From Vibrio ishigakensis (GTDB taxonomy: Bacteria; Pseudomonadota; Gammaproteobacteria; Enterobacterales; Vibrionaceae): 64,000 bases of DNA. The notes under the pieces were generated by a model. That model worked only from the letters and a program-made list of their open reading frames with translations. It made no database searches and had not been told where the DNA came from. Shown piece after piece: positions 8,687-15,658 of this stretch. The first letter of the stretch is position 1. The number at the start of each line of letters is the position of its first letter. The translations under genes and the position numbers were made by a program. The stretch is taken from the NCBI RefSeq assembly GCF_024347675.1, contig NZ_AP024881.1:2108001-2172000 (forward strand). The letters run 5' to 3'.

Positions 8687-8766
8687 TAGAGCATTCTCTC
8701 AGCCGGGTCTCGGCAAAGGAGTCACCCTCACTACCAAGCCGATACCGCCTATTTATTAGTTAGGCG
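8687..8766 (-). promoter_or_regulatory. Structured 5' leader of the Tat-exported hydrolase, candidate RNA element
   Basis: On the minus strand this 80-base stretch upstream of the hydrolase start folds into several elements: CGCCTA...TAGGCG (8746-8766), TCGGC...GCCGA (8738-8742 with 8710-8714), GCCG...CGGC (8711-8714 with 8702-8705) and AGAG...CTCT (8688-8699). The second and third pairings use the same bases and exclude each other, as in an attenuator or riboswitch. It does not match the TPP, FMN, c-di-GMP or guanidine consensus that I know. Confidence 0.25.
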
Positions 8767-9391
8767 TATTTAGGCAAAGAGAATCATAATATTAGAACAC
8801 AATACGAATTAATCCACTTCAGCGGATCGGACCTACCGTTTTAGCAGGGAAAGTGAGGTATCACATAGGAAATAACTATTGATGGATACTCATTGGTAAG
8901 CTAAGAAGAGGTATTCTGTAACGTTACCTACGAAGGACAAAAACCTGAAAGTACTCAGAAAGGTCTAGGACAAACTAGCGTTTGAGATGGAGCATTGCTC
9001 TATGTGAACATAAATAACTGGTTCTCTGTCCGTGACAGTAGATGATCAAGCCTCGAATCTTCACTCAACCAAACATAAAAATCAACACAGTTGATGCGAA
9101 CTCAACAGAAGTCGAAATGATCGTATCTCGGTATTGGATTGATGAAATAAGTAACAAGCAACCTGCCCCGAGGCCACTCAAACATTGAAATTACGTTTTG
9201 GAGAGAGTTAAAAGATCCCTTCAAGAAAACCAAGATATAGAATGAAGCAGATCCAATGCAGTCAGTGTTACTGTACTCTATATTTTACCGAAGAAAATGT
9301 GTCTAATGTTGTTGTGGCGACCTGCAAAGCCCTACTCAACCTCTAGATGATTAAGCAAGCCAGACTCGCTTAACCACTCAACAATTAAGTT
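8767..9391. other. Intergenic region without a convincing gene
   Basis: About 625 bases between the hydrolase leader and the HipB-like gene. All frames are broken by stops and no tRNA, riboswitch or terminator is recognised. It could be decayed sequence at the edge of the island. Confidence 0.4.
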
Positions 9392-9700
9392 TCATTTATT
9401 TGAATTACTTTTGAGCTGGGCTATCAGCTCAAGTTTACGAGCTAGCTCACAATCATTCGCGACCATGCTGAGGTCACTCTCAAGTCCCAGCACTGTCAAA
9501 ACAACCATATAGTGCCCAATAGAGACCGTTGAATCACCTTTGACAACCCTTCGTAAGGTTGGTTTTGATATCCCTGTTCGCTGATGTAACAGTTCCTGTG
9601 AGATACGCCGCCTCTTGAGAGCTAACTCAATATTCTTACCGAATTGTTCGAGAATGCGTTGGTGTCTGGGGAAAATCACTGCTCTGCGACGTGAACTCAT
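9392..9700 (-). CDS. HipB-like XRE-family transcriptional regulator (orphan)
   Basis: 102 residues. An arginine-rich start is followed by a helix-turn-helix at about residues 20-75 (LKRRRISQELLHQRTGIS, then TLRRVVKGDSTVSIG), with a C-terminal VLGLESDLSMVANDCELARKL segment. This order is typical of the small antitoxins that pair with HipA-family kinases. No HipA-like gene is next to it on either strand. It would bind its own promoter or that of a lost or distant partner. The ribosome site is weak (GGAAA). The XRE assignment is firm; the HipB resemblance is from pattern only. Confidence 0.75.
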   Translation of the reverse strand: MSSRRRAVIFPRHQRILEQFGKNIELALKRRRISQELLHQRTGISKPTLRRVVKGDSTVSIGHYMVVLTVLGLESDLSMVANDCELARKLELIAQLKSNSNK

Positions 9701-9865
9701 ATTGAAGTTGTATTTCCATTATTAATTAAAAAGTGAAAGCGTAGTTTCAAAAAGTATCAGATTTCTTTCGATTTTAAGTAACTAACCCTATCAAAAGCAA
9801 AACGTCATACTTGCGCATGGGTCCAAAGAACCCTAGCAGTAGCCTGATAAAAGGACAGGCATTTC

Positions 9866-10561
9866 TTAACCTAAGAAGCTCAGATGTGCACACCGACATT
9901 CGCCAACATACAAGCCGGCTAAATCAGCTAGCTCCTCATGCAAGTGAGTGTTTTGAAGTGCTGCCGCAGGAGTCATACCTAGGTCAGCTGTATATGTGGT
10001 AAACCATTCAAAAGCTATCCAATCACTGACTTCGGCGAACAACACACAAAGATACGGTACGGGCTCCCACGTTTCGTTGGAAGCCAAGTTAAATTGAAAT
10101 TCAGGTAATAAAAACGTGTTTGATTCACCGAACGTGAAAGAAAGTAGTTTTTGCTCTCTAATCAGTTTAAAAACGTCATAAGAAGGGTTAGGAAGCCGAC
10201 AAAGCTCACCGACATTCTGTGGTGAAAGGAGTGGATATTCTTCAGCTCTGCGCTCAATGCTATTTAGGTCTTGTACGAGTTTGTATTGAAGCGAAGAATA
10301 CTCAAAAGGCTTTACCGCATGTTTGAATTTAAGCAAATCAGACTCGATCATAGGCGTTGTTTTATCTGCTAATTCACCAAGGCTATTTTCTCTCGCAATG
10401 GCTGCCAACAAGTCAACCAATACTTCAATGTCTGGTTCTCGAATTTTCCCTTCTTGCCCCGTTTCTTTAATGATACGAAGTATTTCGATATTAAGTCGCT
10501 CAATTGATGGAGTAAGGGGCCAAATGTCAGTTGTTTTATTTTTCCTTTCTTTCTCTGACAT
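9866..10561 (-). CDS. Unknown protein with excisionase-like HTH and DUF2384-like C-terminus
   Basis: 231 residues from the chosen start. The ATG at 10561 is preceded by a perfect AGGAGG, whereas the longest frame begins with TTG and has no site. The first half is helical and charged. The second half has a segment resembling a MerR/excisionase wing-helix (LLSPQNVGELCRL to FLLPEFQF), then a C-terminal block with a W-x-AFEWFTT, LGMTP, and ELADLAG pattern like the DUF2384 (MbcA/ParS/Xre) antitoxin domain. It is co-directional with the HipB-like gene 165 bases downstream. No RES-type toxin gene is adjacent. Function unknown; DNA-binding regulator or antitoxin-like protein is an inference. Confidence 0.6.
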   Translation of the reverse strand: MSEKERKNKTTDIWPLTPSIERLNIEILRIIKETGQEGKIREPDIEVLVDLLAAIARENSLGELADKTTPMIESDLLKFKHAVKPFEYSSLQYKLVQDLNSIERRAEEYPLLSPQNVGELCRLPNPSYDVFKLIREQKLLSFTFGESNTFLLPEFQFNLASNETWEPVPYLCVLFAEVSDWIAFEWFTTYTADLGMTPAAALQNTHLHEELADLAGLYVGECRCAHLSFLG

Positions 10562-11364
10562 CATAGCCTCCTGACTCATCGATGATGAAATGCGCATATC
10601 CAAACGGTGTCTTTAAAGTGATCCTCTGTTCGATTCCAATGCATCACATGAACTGAACCTACAATCGCATCTTTTCTGGTAAGAAAACAATCATATGTCA
10701 AATATACAAAGATGACCTCTTGCTTTACTAGATAACTTAAAGGTATCTATTCTTAACAAAACTCTAGGCAGTACTTGAGTATTTTAGCCTATTTCGGCTA
10801 CACCGCCCCTACCCAAAATCGATAAAACTTACGATTTAGATACAAGTTTGGTCGCGGCCAATCTGCTTTTTTCCAACTAGCATTTCGGTCTGCCCTGCGC
10901 TGTGTGTAAAGCCCTCGCCCCATCCCAGTCACACAATCGGTAGTTTATTATCATTTGTTGCAACTCCTCACCTAGCAGATACAGTGAGGCAACTTATTTC
11001 GTCATTTGGCTACCGACCTTTACTTCCGCCATTGGGATATCCCTTGATTCGACGGTAGTGCACATGCCCCCATACAATACATCTTGATTCCAAATTGGGT
11101 GTAGAGTGACTGACGAACATAAGGTTCAAGCCCCTCAAACTGAAAAAATCAGTTTGCACATACGTCGACGTATGCATTCGCACGACATAAAAAATGTTTG
11201 TCACGCTTTTTTATGAGTTAACTAAGAACATCGCATTGAGACCGCTTTGACAGAAACTACCAACACCTGTAAGCCATCAATTTGGTGCTCTTTCCGACTC
11301 ATGTATGGTGATTGTGTAGATGGCCATCTCGCATATCAAACATCAATTACATGGGACGTTTATT
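10562..11364. other. Long intergenic region with two adjacent palindromes
   Basis: About 800 bases without a convincing gene. The notable feature is a pair of dyads at 11136-11174: an 8-bp stem (CAAACTGA / TCAGTTTG) around five A residues, followed within two bases by the perfect 16-bp palindrome CATACGTCGACGTATG (11159-11174). A 64-codon open frame across this point (11010-11204, minus) has a GTG start and no ribosome site and was not called. Confidence 0.5.
11136..11174. repeat. Twin inverted repeats
   Basis: First dyad: arms at 11136-11143 and 11149-11156. Second dyad: perfect palindrome at 11159-11174 centred on TCGA. There is no T-run after either, so a terminator is unlikely; a protein-binding site, such as a recombinase or regulator site, is possible. 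Confidence 0.7.
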
Positions 11365-11658
11365 ATGAAAAGAACAAATTTTGCTTTCGACCTACCGCAA
11401 AGCACCAAAGGTTCACCTTACTATTGTGTTGAACTAGATAAAGAGCCGAGAGAGCCTTACTACTCTGAAGATGCGTTCAATAATGCTGTGTTTAAGCTAG
11501 GACTTGAAGGACACACCATAGTTTCGATGCACTTCCCAATGGTAACCACGAAGGACAAAAACGATGTTCGCACAGATTGGTGTTTTGCTGGCGTGTCTAC
11601 AAACCTTACCATTCCGACCTGTGCATTCGTTGTTTGTGCAACAGGCTATCGCAAATAG
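11365..11658 (+). CDS. Hypothetical 97-residue protein
   Basis: The chosen ATG begins MKRTNFAFDLPQ; a longer in-frame start at 11320 has no better site. GGGACG lies upstream at a fair distance. The protein is mixed alpha/beta in appearance with four cysteines (in YYCVEL, DWCFAG and TCAFVVC), no signal peptide and no membrane segment. It is followed directly by a strong terminator, which supports real transcription. I do not recognise a family. It sits in the island between the DUF2384-like and integrase genes. Confidence 0.5.
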   Translation: MKRTNFAFDLPQSTKGSPYYCVELDKEPREPYYSEDAFNNAVFKLGLEGHTIVSMHFPMVTTKDKNDVRTDWCFAGVSTNLTIPTCAFVVCATGYRK

Positions 11659-11664
11659 ATGAAG

Positions 11665-11697
11665 AAAGGGCATAGCAACAGTGCTATGCCCTTTTTT
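11665..11697. terminator. Strong bidirectional intrinsic terminator
   Basis: AAAGGGCATAGCA (11665-11677) pairs with TGCTATGCCCTTT (11682-11694) around the loop ACAG, with T-runs in both directions. It ends both the 97-aa gene (plus) and the 98-aa gene (minus). Confidence 0.9.
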
Positions 11698-11700
11698 GGC

Positions 11701-11997
11701 TTAATGTTGTAGTGGAATTCGAACTTTGATGTTTGCAAAGGCAAAAAACAGTCGCAATACTCGGTATTTTTCTTTACGAGTCTTTAAAGATTGGTCGCTT
11801 ATCCTTCGAAAATAGCCGGTGATTTGTCGATGACCCACCCCTTCTATTTTTTCATGCAGATAAGGCTCATGCTCAAAGATGTCCTCAAATATGCTTGTCA
11901 GCCTTTTCACTTGTTTAGTTCTGTAGGGCAGCCCTTTTTTAGTGTAAGGCGCCATAATGGTTTTAATCTGTCTATAAGTATGTTGATTCACATGCAT
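11701..11997 (-). CDS. Small protein resembling the SAM-like N-terminal domain of tyrosine recombinases
   Basis: 98 residues, basic and helical. The stretch from YRTKQVKRLTSIFEDIFEHE to REKYRVLRLFFAFANIKVRIP resembles the core-binding (SAM-like) domain that precedes the catalytic domain of phage-type integrases. No catalytic Arg-His-Tyr domain follows, so it is a stand-alone domain or a remnant. GAGGG abuts the ATG, too close to serve it; the GTG two codons later has better spacing. It lies downstream of the full integrase gene in the same direction and ends at a terminator. Family assignment is from pattern only. Confidence 0.5.
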   Translation of the reverse strand: MHVNQHTYRQIKTIMAPYTKKGLPYRTKQVKRLTSIFEDIFEHEPYLHEKIEGVGHRQITGYFRRISDQSLKTRKEKYRVLRLFFAFANIKVRIPLQH

Positions 11998-12088
11998 CCC
12001 TCATTTCAGTGAACTCAACCCCTATAGTCAAACTGACAGAGCGAGCAGACAGTGTTGCGACTTTATCTTGCTCTAACCTCTCCAAACC

Positions 12089-12151
12089 TATAACGATTTA
12101 CCGTATTTGTTGACACGAAAATCGTTATATAACATTTAACGTTAAACGTTA
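12089..12151. repeat. Inverted repeat cluster next to the integrase gene
   Basis: Arms TATAACGATTT (12089-12099) and AAATCGTTATA (12119-12129), 11 bp each with a 19-base spacer, are followed by the odd palindrome TAACGTTAAACGTTA (12137-12151). The cluster lies 22 bases after the integrase stop and upstream of the 98-aa gene. It could hold operator or recombinase-binding sites. Confidence 0.65.
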
Positions 12152-12172
12152 TTTCCCCTAGGGATTTACCCG

Positions 12173-13183
12173 TCAACCCAAGTAGGCATTGGTGATTCCG
12201 ATACGATGGTGCCCAAGCATCTTAGAGATTTCGAGTCGGACTGATTTATCTCTTACTTTCGCCTCAGAAAGGGAGACATTGAGCGTTTTCGCAAGGTATT
12301 CATGATGTGCTTTGCCATGCGCTATCCCTGCTCTTACGGGTGACAATGCGCCCATTTTTAACTCGTATTGTGTATTCGCGAAATGCTTACGCTCTCCATG
12401 AGAGAGGTAGGTCTCATCTGCGTTTTTGGTCTCCCTGTAGGCTGAGGTTTGAAAAGCCTTGAAGCTCAAAGAGCTTGGAGTAGCGTTGTCGTGATTGATG
12501 CGCTGTTGAAGCGCTTTACCTCGCTCAAGAACATTAAGCTGCTCGGTGTTTGTTATCGGCACGACACGTGCTTGGCCCCCTTTGGTTCCTCGTTTAATAC
12601 TAATCTGGTTATCGCGCATAGCCTCCTGTAGAGCTTTCTCACAATCAAGCAACGAGCCTTCTCGCATTCGTAGGCCGAATGCACGTTGCAGACTGCATAC
12701 CACCGCCACAGGCTCACTCACTTGGCCCAGCACCTTCTTGTGGAGGGATTCAGGCACACTCTTATCTTCTAGGGCAATGCCAGACTTGGGCGGAAAAGCC
12801 AGTTCTTTAGTGGCACGGACTCTGAGAGAATCGTCACCTCTGGCCTGCTCTAAGCACTTGTTTACGTGACTCAAATAATCTCTAGCGGTGCTGCAACTGA
12901 TGTGTTCACGCTCAAAGCGCTCTCTCAGGTACTCCCCATACTGGGTTATGTGGGATTTAGATAGGTGCTCGAGACGTTTTACGTCCGTCTCAGTTTTAAC
13001 AAATTGGGCAAAATCACGGCATGCTGCCAACCTCGCCAAGTGGGTGTTGTTTTTTGTCCCCCCAACTTGCTCTAAGCTCGCGTTTATCAGTGCTCTATCC
13101 AACTGACGAGCCTGTAAGCCAAAGTTAAGTTTAGAAAAATCGCGTAATCCCTTCAGAATTACACCTTTGTAGGTCTTTTTCAT
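12173..13183 (-). CDS. Tyrosine recombinase (integrase domain-containing protein)
   Basis: 336 residues. The N-terminal 120 or so residues form a helical DNA-binding part; the catalytic part shows a full set of tyrosine-recombinase residues: Arg in FGLRMREGSL, Lys in KRGTKGGQARVV, an H-x-x-R in SHGERKHFAN, His in MLGHHRIG, and a terminal Tyr in ITNAYLG. This matches the PF12834/PF12835 type of integrase found in Vibrio and relatives. It cuts and rejoins DNA at att sites to integrate or excise an element. GGAG lies 8 bases before the ATG. The gene is about 1.3 kb from the tRNA-Arg 3' end and points away from it. Confidence 0.85.
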   Translation of the reverse strand: MKKTYKGVILKGLRDFSKLNFGLQARQLDRALINASLEQVGGTKNNTHLARLAACRDFAQFVKTETDVKRLEHLSKSHITQYGEYLRERFEREHISCSTARDYLSHVNKCLEQARGDDSLRVRATKELAFPPKSGIALEDKSVPESLHKKVLGQVSEPVAVVCSLQRAFGLRMREGSLLDCEKALQEAMRDNQISIKRGTKGGQARVVPITNTEQLNVLERGKALQQRINHDNATPSSLSFKAFQTSAYRETKNADETYLSHGERKHFANTQYELKMGALSPVRAGIAHGKAHHEYLAKTLNVSLSEAKVRDKSVRLEISKMLGHHRIGITNAYLG

Positions 13184-13633
13184 CGTACCATCTCCATTGT
13201 TTCGGTATTAGACGTAAACAAACCAGAGAGTCGAAGTAGACGAGTTACGTTTTATTTTGGGGTAAACCCTCAACATAGCGAATGTTGCGCAGAAGAATCA
13301 CACTTCTGTATCGATAAATGATTACGCCTCTTTAATACAATACGCTTCCCCATCGCGGGGCCAGTGGCCTTATTGCATGCTCGTATTTGTGTGCTTCTAC
13401 TGGAGCGGTAGACAGTACTGTTGGCATCAGTAAGCGGCTTATTGCATCCTCTATCTACAGTTTCGCTATTGTGTTGCTAAGTCATTGGTCTACTTGGGTT
13501 GCGTTCGAGTGATAACGAAAACCGTTATAGGTCTTATCACCTGGCCAAGTCTTGTTGGTGACCACTGACTTCCAAAAACTTCCAAGAGTTTTTGCTGGGA
13601 GCCCTGTCAATGCTGGGCTCGTGTCTTCAAGGG
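13184..13633. other. Intergenic region with short structured repeats
   Basis: About 450 bases. It contains GC-rich dyads near 13348-13370 and two similar 13-15 base stretches ending in CTTATTGCAT at about 13364-13378 and 13434-13447. An 82-codon open frame (13482-13730, minus) overlaps the small gene below in another frame on the same strand and has no ribosome site; it was not called. Its last 40 or so residues look protein-like, so a frameshifted longer gene cannot be excluded. Confidence 0.35.
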
Positions 13634-13672
13634 TACTTCGTCTAATTTCGCTTGCGATAATTAGACGAAGTA
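13634..13672. repeat. 39-base near-perfect palindrome with one unpaired base
   Basis: Arms of 14 bp (13634-13647 and 13659-13672) are perfect; inside them TCGC (13648-13651 shifted by one) and GCGA (13654-13657) pair around a two-base loop, leaving only T13658 bulged. It overlaps the 3' end of the 51-aa gene. There is no T-run, so a simple terminator is unlikely. It lacks the GTTRRRY box of integron attC sites. Confidence 0.8.
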
Positions 13673-13797
13673 AAAGGCGGGGCCTGTCCCTCGTTTTGCC
13701 AGTGCTTTTTATTCGCTCTGACGAGCTCATGCACTGGCCACTTCATATACTCAACTCGAGCGTGAGTTTGGTTTGAAAATTGAGTCATCGTACCCAT
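13642..13797 (-). CDS. Small hypothetical protein (51 aa)
   Basis: The ATG at 13797 has an excellent AAGGAG six bases before it, which is why this short frame is called. The product starts MGTMTQFSNQTHARVEY, contains KWPVHELVRANKKHW and ends with a basic tail. No domain or membrane segment is recognised. The stop lies inside the 39-base palindrome. A same-frame upstream extension exists but lacks a ribosome site. It may be a small element-encoded protein; function unknown. Confidence 0.45.
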   Translation of the reverse strand: MGTMTQFSNQTHARVEYMKWPVHELVRANKKHWQNEGQAPPFTSSNYRKRN

Positions 13798-14109
13798 GGC
13801 TTTCTCCTTTGGTGCTGTTACGCGGAATGTCCTAAGACACTTTGGTTCGCACTGTGTGCGCTTCAATAAGGAGTAATCCAATCTCTTTAAAAACAATGAA
13901 ATGTGCCACCATAAACAGAACGTTACATTCATATTCAATGAGCACAAAACATGAGAAGTCTGAGTTGCCTCTGCCTTGACATCAGATTCACCACCATACT
14001 AACCAGTTATTTTCTGGAGCAGGATCTAGAAACTCATTCGTAAATCTGACTTTTATCTTAAAAAGCACGGTAATTGAGATTCCATAGTCTTTAAAGGAAG
14101 TGAATTAAA
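13798..14109. other. Intergenic region, probable promoter of the AlpA-like gene
   Basis: About 310 bases between the divergent 51-aa and AlpA-like genes, AT-rich towards the right end. No regulator site or RNA is recognised. Confidence 0.35.
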
Positions 14110-14313
14110 ATGATGGACATTTTGACTCAAACGAAAATGCTGAATCGAAACCAAGCTGCTGAGTACTTGGGAGTTTCTCCAGGAACACTTGCGGTTTGGG
14201 CTTCAACAGGTAGGTATCAACTCCCGTTTGTAAAAATTGGGAGAAAAGTTTTTTATAGAGTGGTTGACTTGGAATCGTTCATCGAACAAAGATTATTTAT
14301 GCAAACCCATTAA
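14110..14313 (+). CDS. AlpA/excisionase-family helix-turn-helix protein
   Basis: 67 residues that form a single MerR-like winged helix: LNRNQAAEYLGVSPGTLAVW, then a wing with KIGRKVFYRVVDLESFIEQ. This is the pattern of AlpA-type regulators and recombination directionality factors (excisionases) carried by integrative elements. GGAAG precedes the tandem ATG codons. It lies about 170 bases from the tRNA-Arg 3' end, a usual place for an element's excisionase, and divergent from the integrase side. It likely binds att or integrase promoter DNA. The family is firm; its role in excision is an inference. Confidence 0.8.
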   Translation: MMDILTQTKMLNRNQAAEYLGVSPGTLAVWASTGRYQLPFVKIGRKVFYRVVDLESFIEQRLFMQTH

Positions 14314-14441
14314 TGTAGTCTGGACAGAAAACAATGAAACGTCACATAAGCACGATGACTCTCGACTATTTAGATTTTCTCAAGCAGGGACGCTGAACAG
14401 GCTTATTGCCACCGGCACCACCACGGCACCACAGAAAAGCA

Positions 14442-14476
14442 AAAGGCCAGATAACTCATTGAATTATCTGGCCTTT
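14442..14476 (-). terminator. Intrinsic terminator of the tRNA-Arg gene
   Basis: Perfect 13-bp arms AAAGGCCAGATAA (14442-14454) and TTATCTGGCCTTT (14464-14476) with a nine-base loop; the minus strand continues TTTTGCTTTTC. It lies 11 bases after the tRNA end. Confidence 0.85.
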
Positions 14477-14486
14477 CATTGAAGAA

Positions 14487-14563
14487 TGGCACGCCCTGTA
14501 GGATTCGAACCTACGACCACATCCTTAGAAGGGACGTGCTCTATCCAGCTGAGCTAAGGGCGC
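14487..14563 (-). tRNA. argU: tRNA-Arg (anticodon UCU)
   Basis: 77 bases including an encoded CCA (14487-14489). The cloverleaf is complete: acceptor GCGCCCU with AGGGCGU, D arm GCUC/GAGC, anticodon stem around the loop CUUCUAA with anticodon UCU (14527-14529), and T arm GUAGG-UUCGAAU-CCUAC. It reads AGA codons. The same tRNA gene lies near folD in E. coli, where it is the DLP12 prophage attachment site. Here the accessory region lies on its 3' side, as expected for an integration target. Confidence 0.96.
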
Positions 14564-14764
14564 GCTACAAGAAAAGAATTATAAGCGCTGTAATCCAATG
14601 GTCAACGGCTTTGTATAGCATTATGATCTAAGTGCTGAATTTTGAACCAGAAAGATCCACTGCGTGTAACTTTTACTCAAAGCAAACGATTGCGCTGTAG
14701 CAAAACGTAAACATTTTTGCGACAATGCGCCAAAATTTTGAACCGCCAAACTTTAGGAAATGTG

Positions 14765-15619
14765 ATGACTGCTCAAAATATCGACGGAAAACTGATTTCA
14801 CAAACTGTTCGCTCAGAAGTTGCCGCTCGAGTGAAAGCGAGAACCGAAGCCGGCCTGCGTGCGCCTGGTCTTGCGGTAGTGCTAGTGGGTGAAGACCCAG
14901 CCTCTCAGGTTTATGTTGGCAGTAAGCGCCGTGCATGTGACGAGGTGGGCTTTGTATCTAAGTCTTATGACCTGCCTGCGACAACGTCAGAGCAACAGCT
15001 TCTAGACCTTATCGATGAGCTAAACCAAGACAATGAGATCGATGGCATCCTAGTTCAGTTGCCACTGCCAGCGGGTATCGACTCGACTCTAGTGCTTGAG
15101 CGTATCACTCCAGAGAAGGATGTGGATGGTTTCCACCCATATAACGTTGGTCGTCTGGCACAGCGTATCCCAAAGCTGCGCTCTTGTACGCCTAAGGGTA
15201 TCGTGACTCTGCTTGAGCGTTACAACATCCCAACTCACGGCAAGCACGCTGTGATCGTAGGCGCATCTAACATCGTTGGTCGTCCTATGACTCTAGAGCT
15301 TTTGCTGGCAGGTTGTACAACTACTACGTGTCACCGCTTTACCAAGGACCTTGAAGGTCACGTGCGTCAAGCAGACCTACTGGTAGTTGCTGTTGGTAAG
15401 CCAAACTTTATTCCAGGTGACTGGGTGAAACCGGGCGCTGTGGTTATCGATGTAGGCATCAACCGCCTAGATAGCGGCAAGCTTGTTGGTGATGTGGAAT
15501 ACGACGTAGCAAAAGAGAACGCAAGCTATATCACTCCTGTACCAGGTGGCGTTGGCCCAATGACGGTAGCCTCTCTTATTGAGAACACCATGATTGCTTG
15601 CGAGCAATACGGAAAGTAA
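14765..15619 (+). CDS. folD: Bifunctional methylenetetrahydrofolate dehydrogenase / methenyltetrahydrofolate cyclohydrolase
   Basis: 284 residues from the ATG at 14765; the longer frame from 14717 adds 16 residues with no family support, and AGGAAA precedes the chosen start. It shows the Tyr-x-x-x-Lys catalytic pair in YVGSKRRAC, the conserved [15 protein letters not shown], and the Rossmann part with [10 protein letters not shown] and the final [10 protein letters not shown]. It interconverts 5,10-methylene- and 10-formyl-THF with NADP in the cytosol, feeding purine and fMet synthesis. It stands alone and ends at a terminator shared with the convergent transglycosylase gene. Confidence 0.97.
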   Translation: MTAQNIDGKLISQTVRSEVAARVKARTEAGLRAPGLAVVLVGEDPASQVYVGSKRRACDEVGFVSKSYDLPATTSEQQLLDLIDELNQDNEIDGILVQLPLPAGIDSTLVLERITPEKDVDGFHPYNVGRLAQRIPKLRSCTPKGIVTLLERYNIPTHGKHAVIVGASNIVGRPMTLELLLAGCTTTTCHRFTKDLEGHVRQADLLVVAVGKPNFIPGDWVKPGAVVIDVGINRLDSGKLVGDVEYDVAKENASYITPVPGGVGPMTVASLIENTMIACEQYGK

Positions 15620-15632
15620 GTCTAGAGATGCT

Positions 15633-15658
15633 AAAAGAGGCCAAGCGGCCTCTTTTTT
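15633..15658. terminator. Bidirectional terminator between folD and the transglycosylase gene
   Basis: AAAAGAGGCC and GGCCTCTTTT arms around AAGC, with T- and A-runs on the two sides. Confidence 0.9.

Noticed and set aside
8687..8766. TPP riboswitch, because of GGCTGAGA on the minus strand
   Set aside because: The second conserved block (ACCTGAT...) is missing, so the element does not fit.
11010..11204. 64-codon open frame on the minus strand
   Set aside because: GTG start, no ribosome site, crosses the two palindromes; no family resemblance that I trust.
11709..11725. Sequence TAGTGGAATTCGAAC resembling the T-arm of tRNA-Arg, as a possible second att core
   Set aside because: The match has gaps and lies inside the coding end of the 98-aa gene; TTCGAA is common. 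It is not a credible direct repeat.
13634..13672. Integron attC site
   Set aside because: No GTTRRRY / RYYYAAC boxes and no integron integrase; only the hairpin shape is similar.
13482..13730. 82-codon open frame on the minus strand
   Set aside because: No ribosome site and overlaps the better supported 51-aa gene; kept only as a possible frameshift partner.
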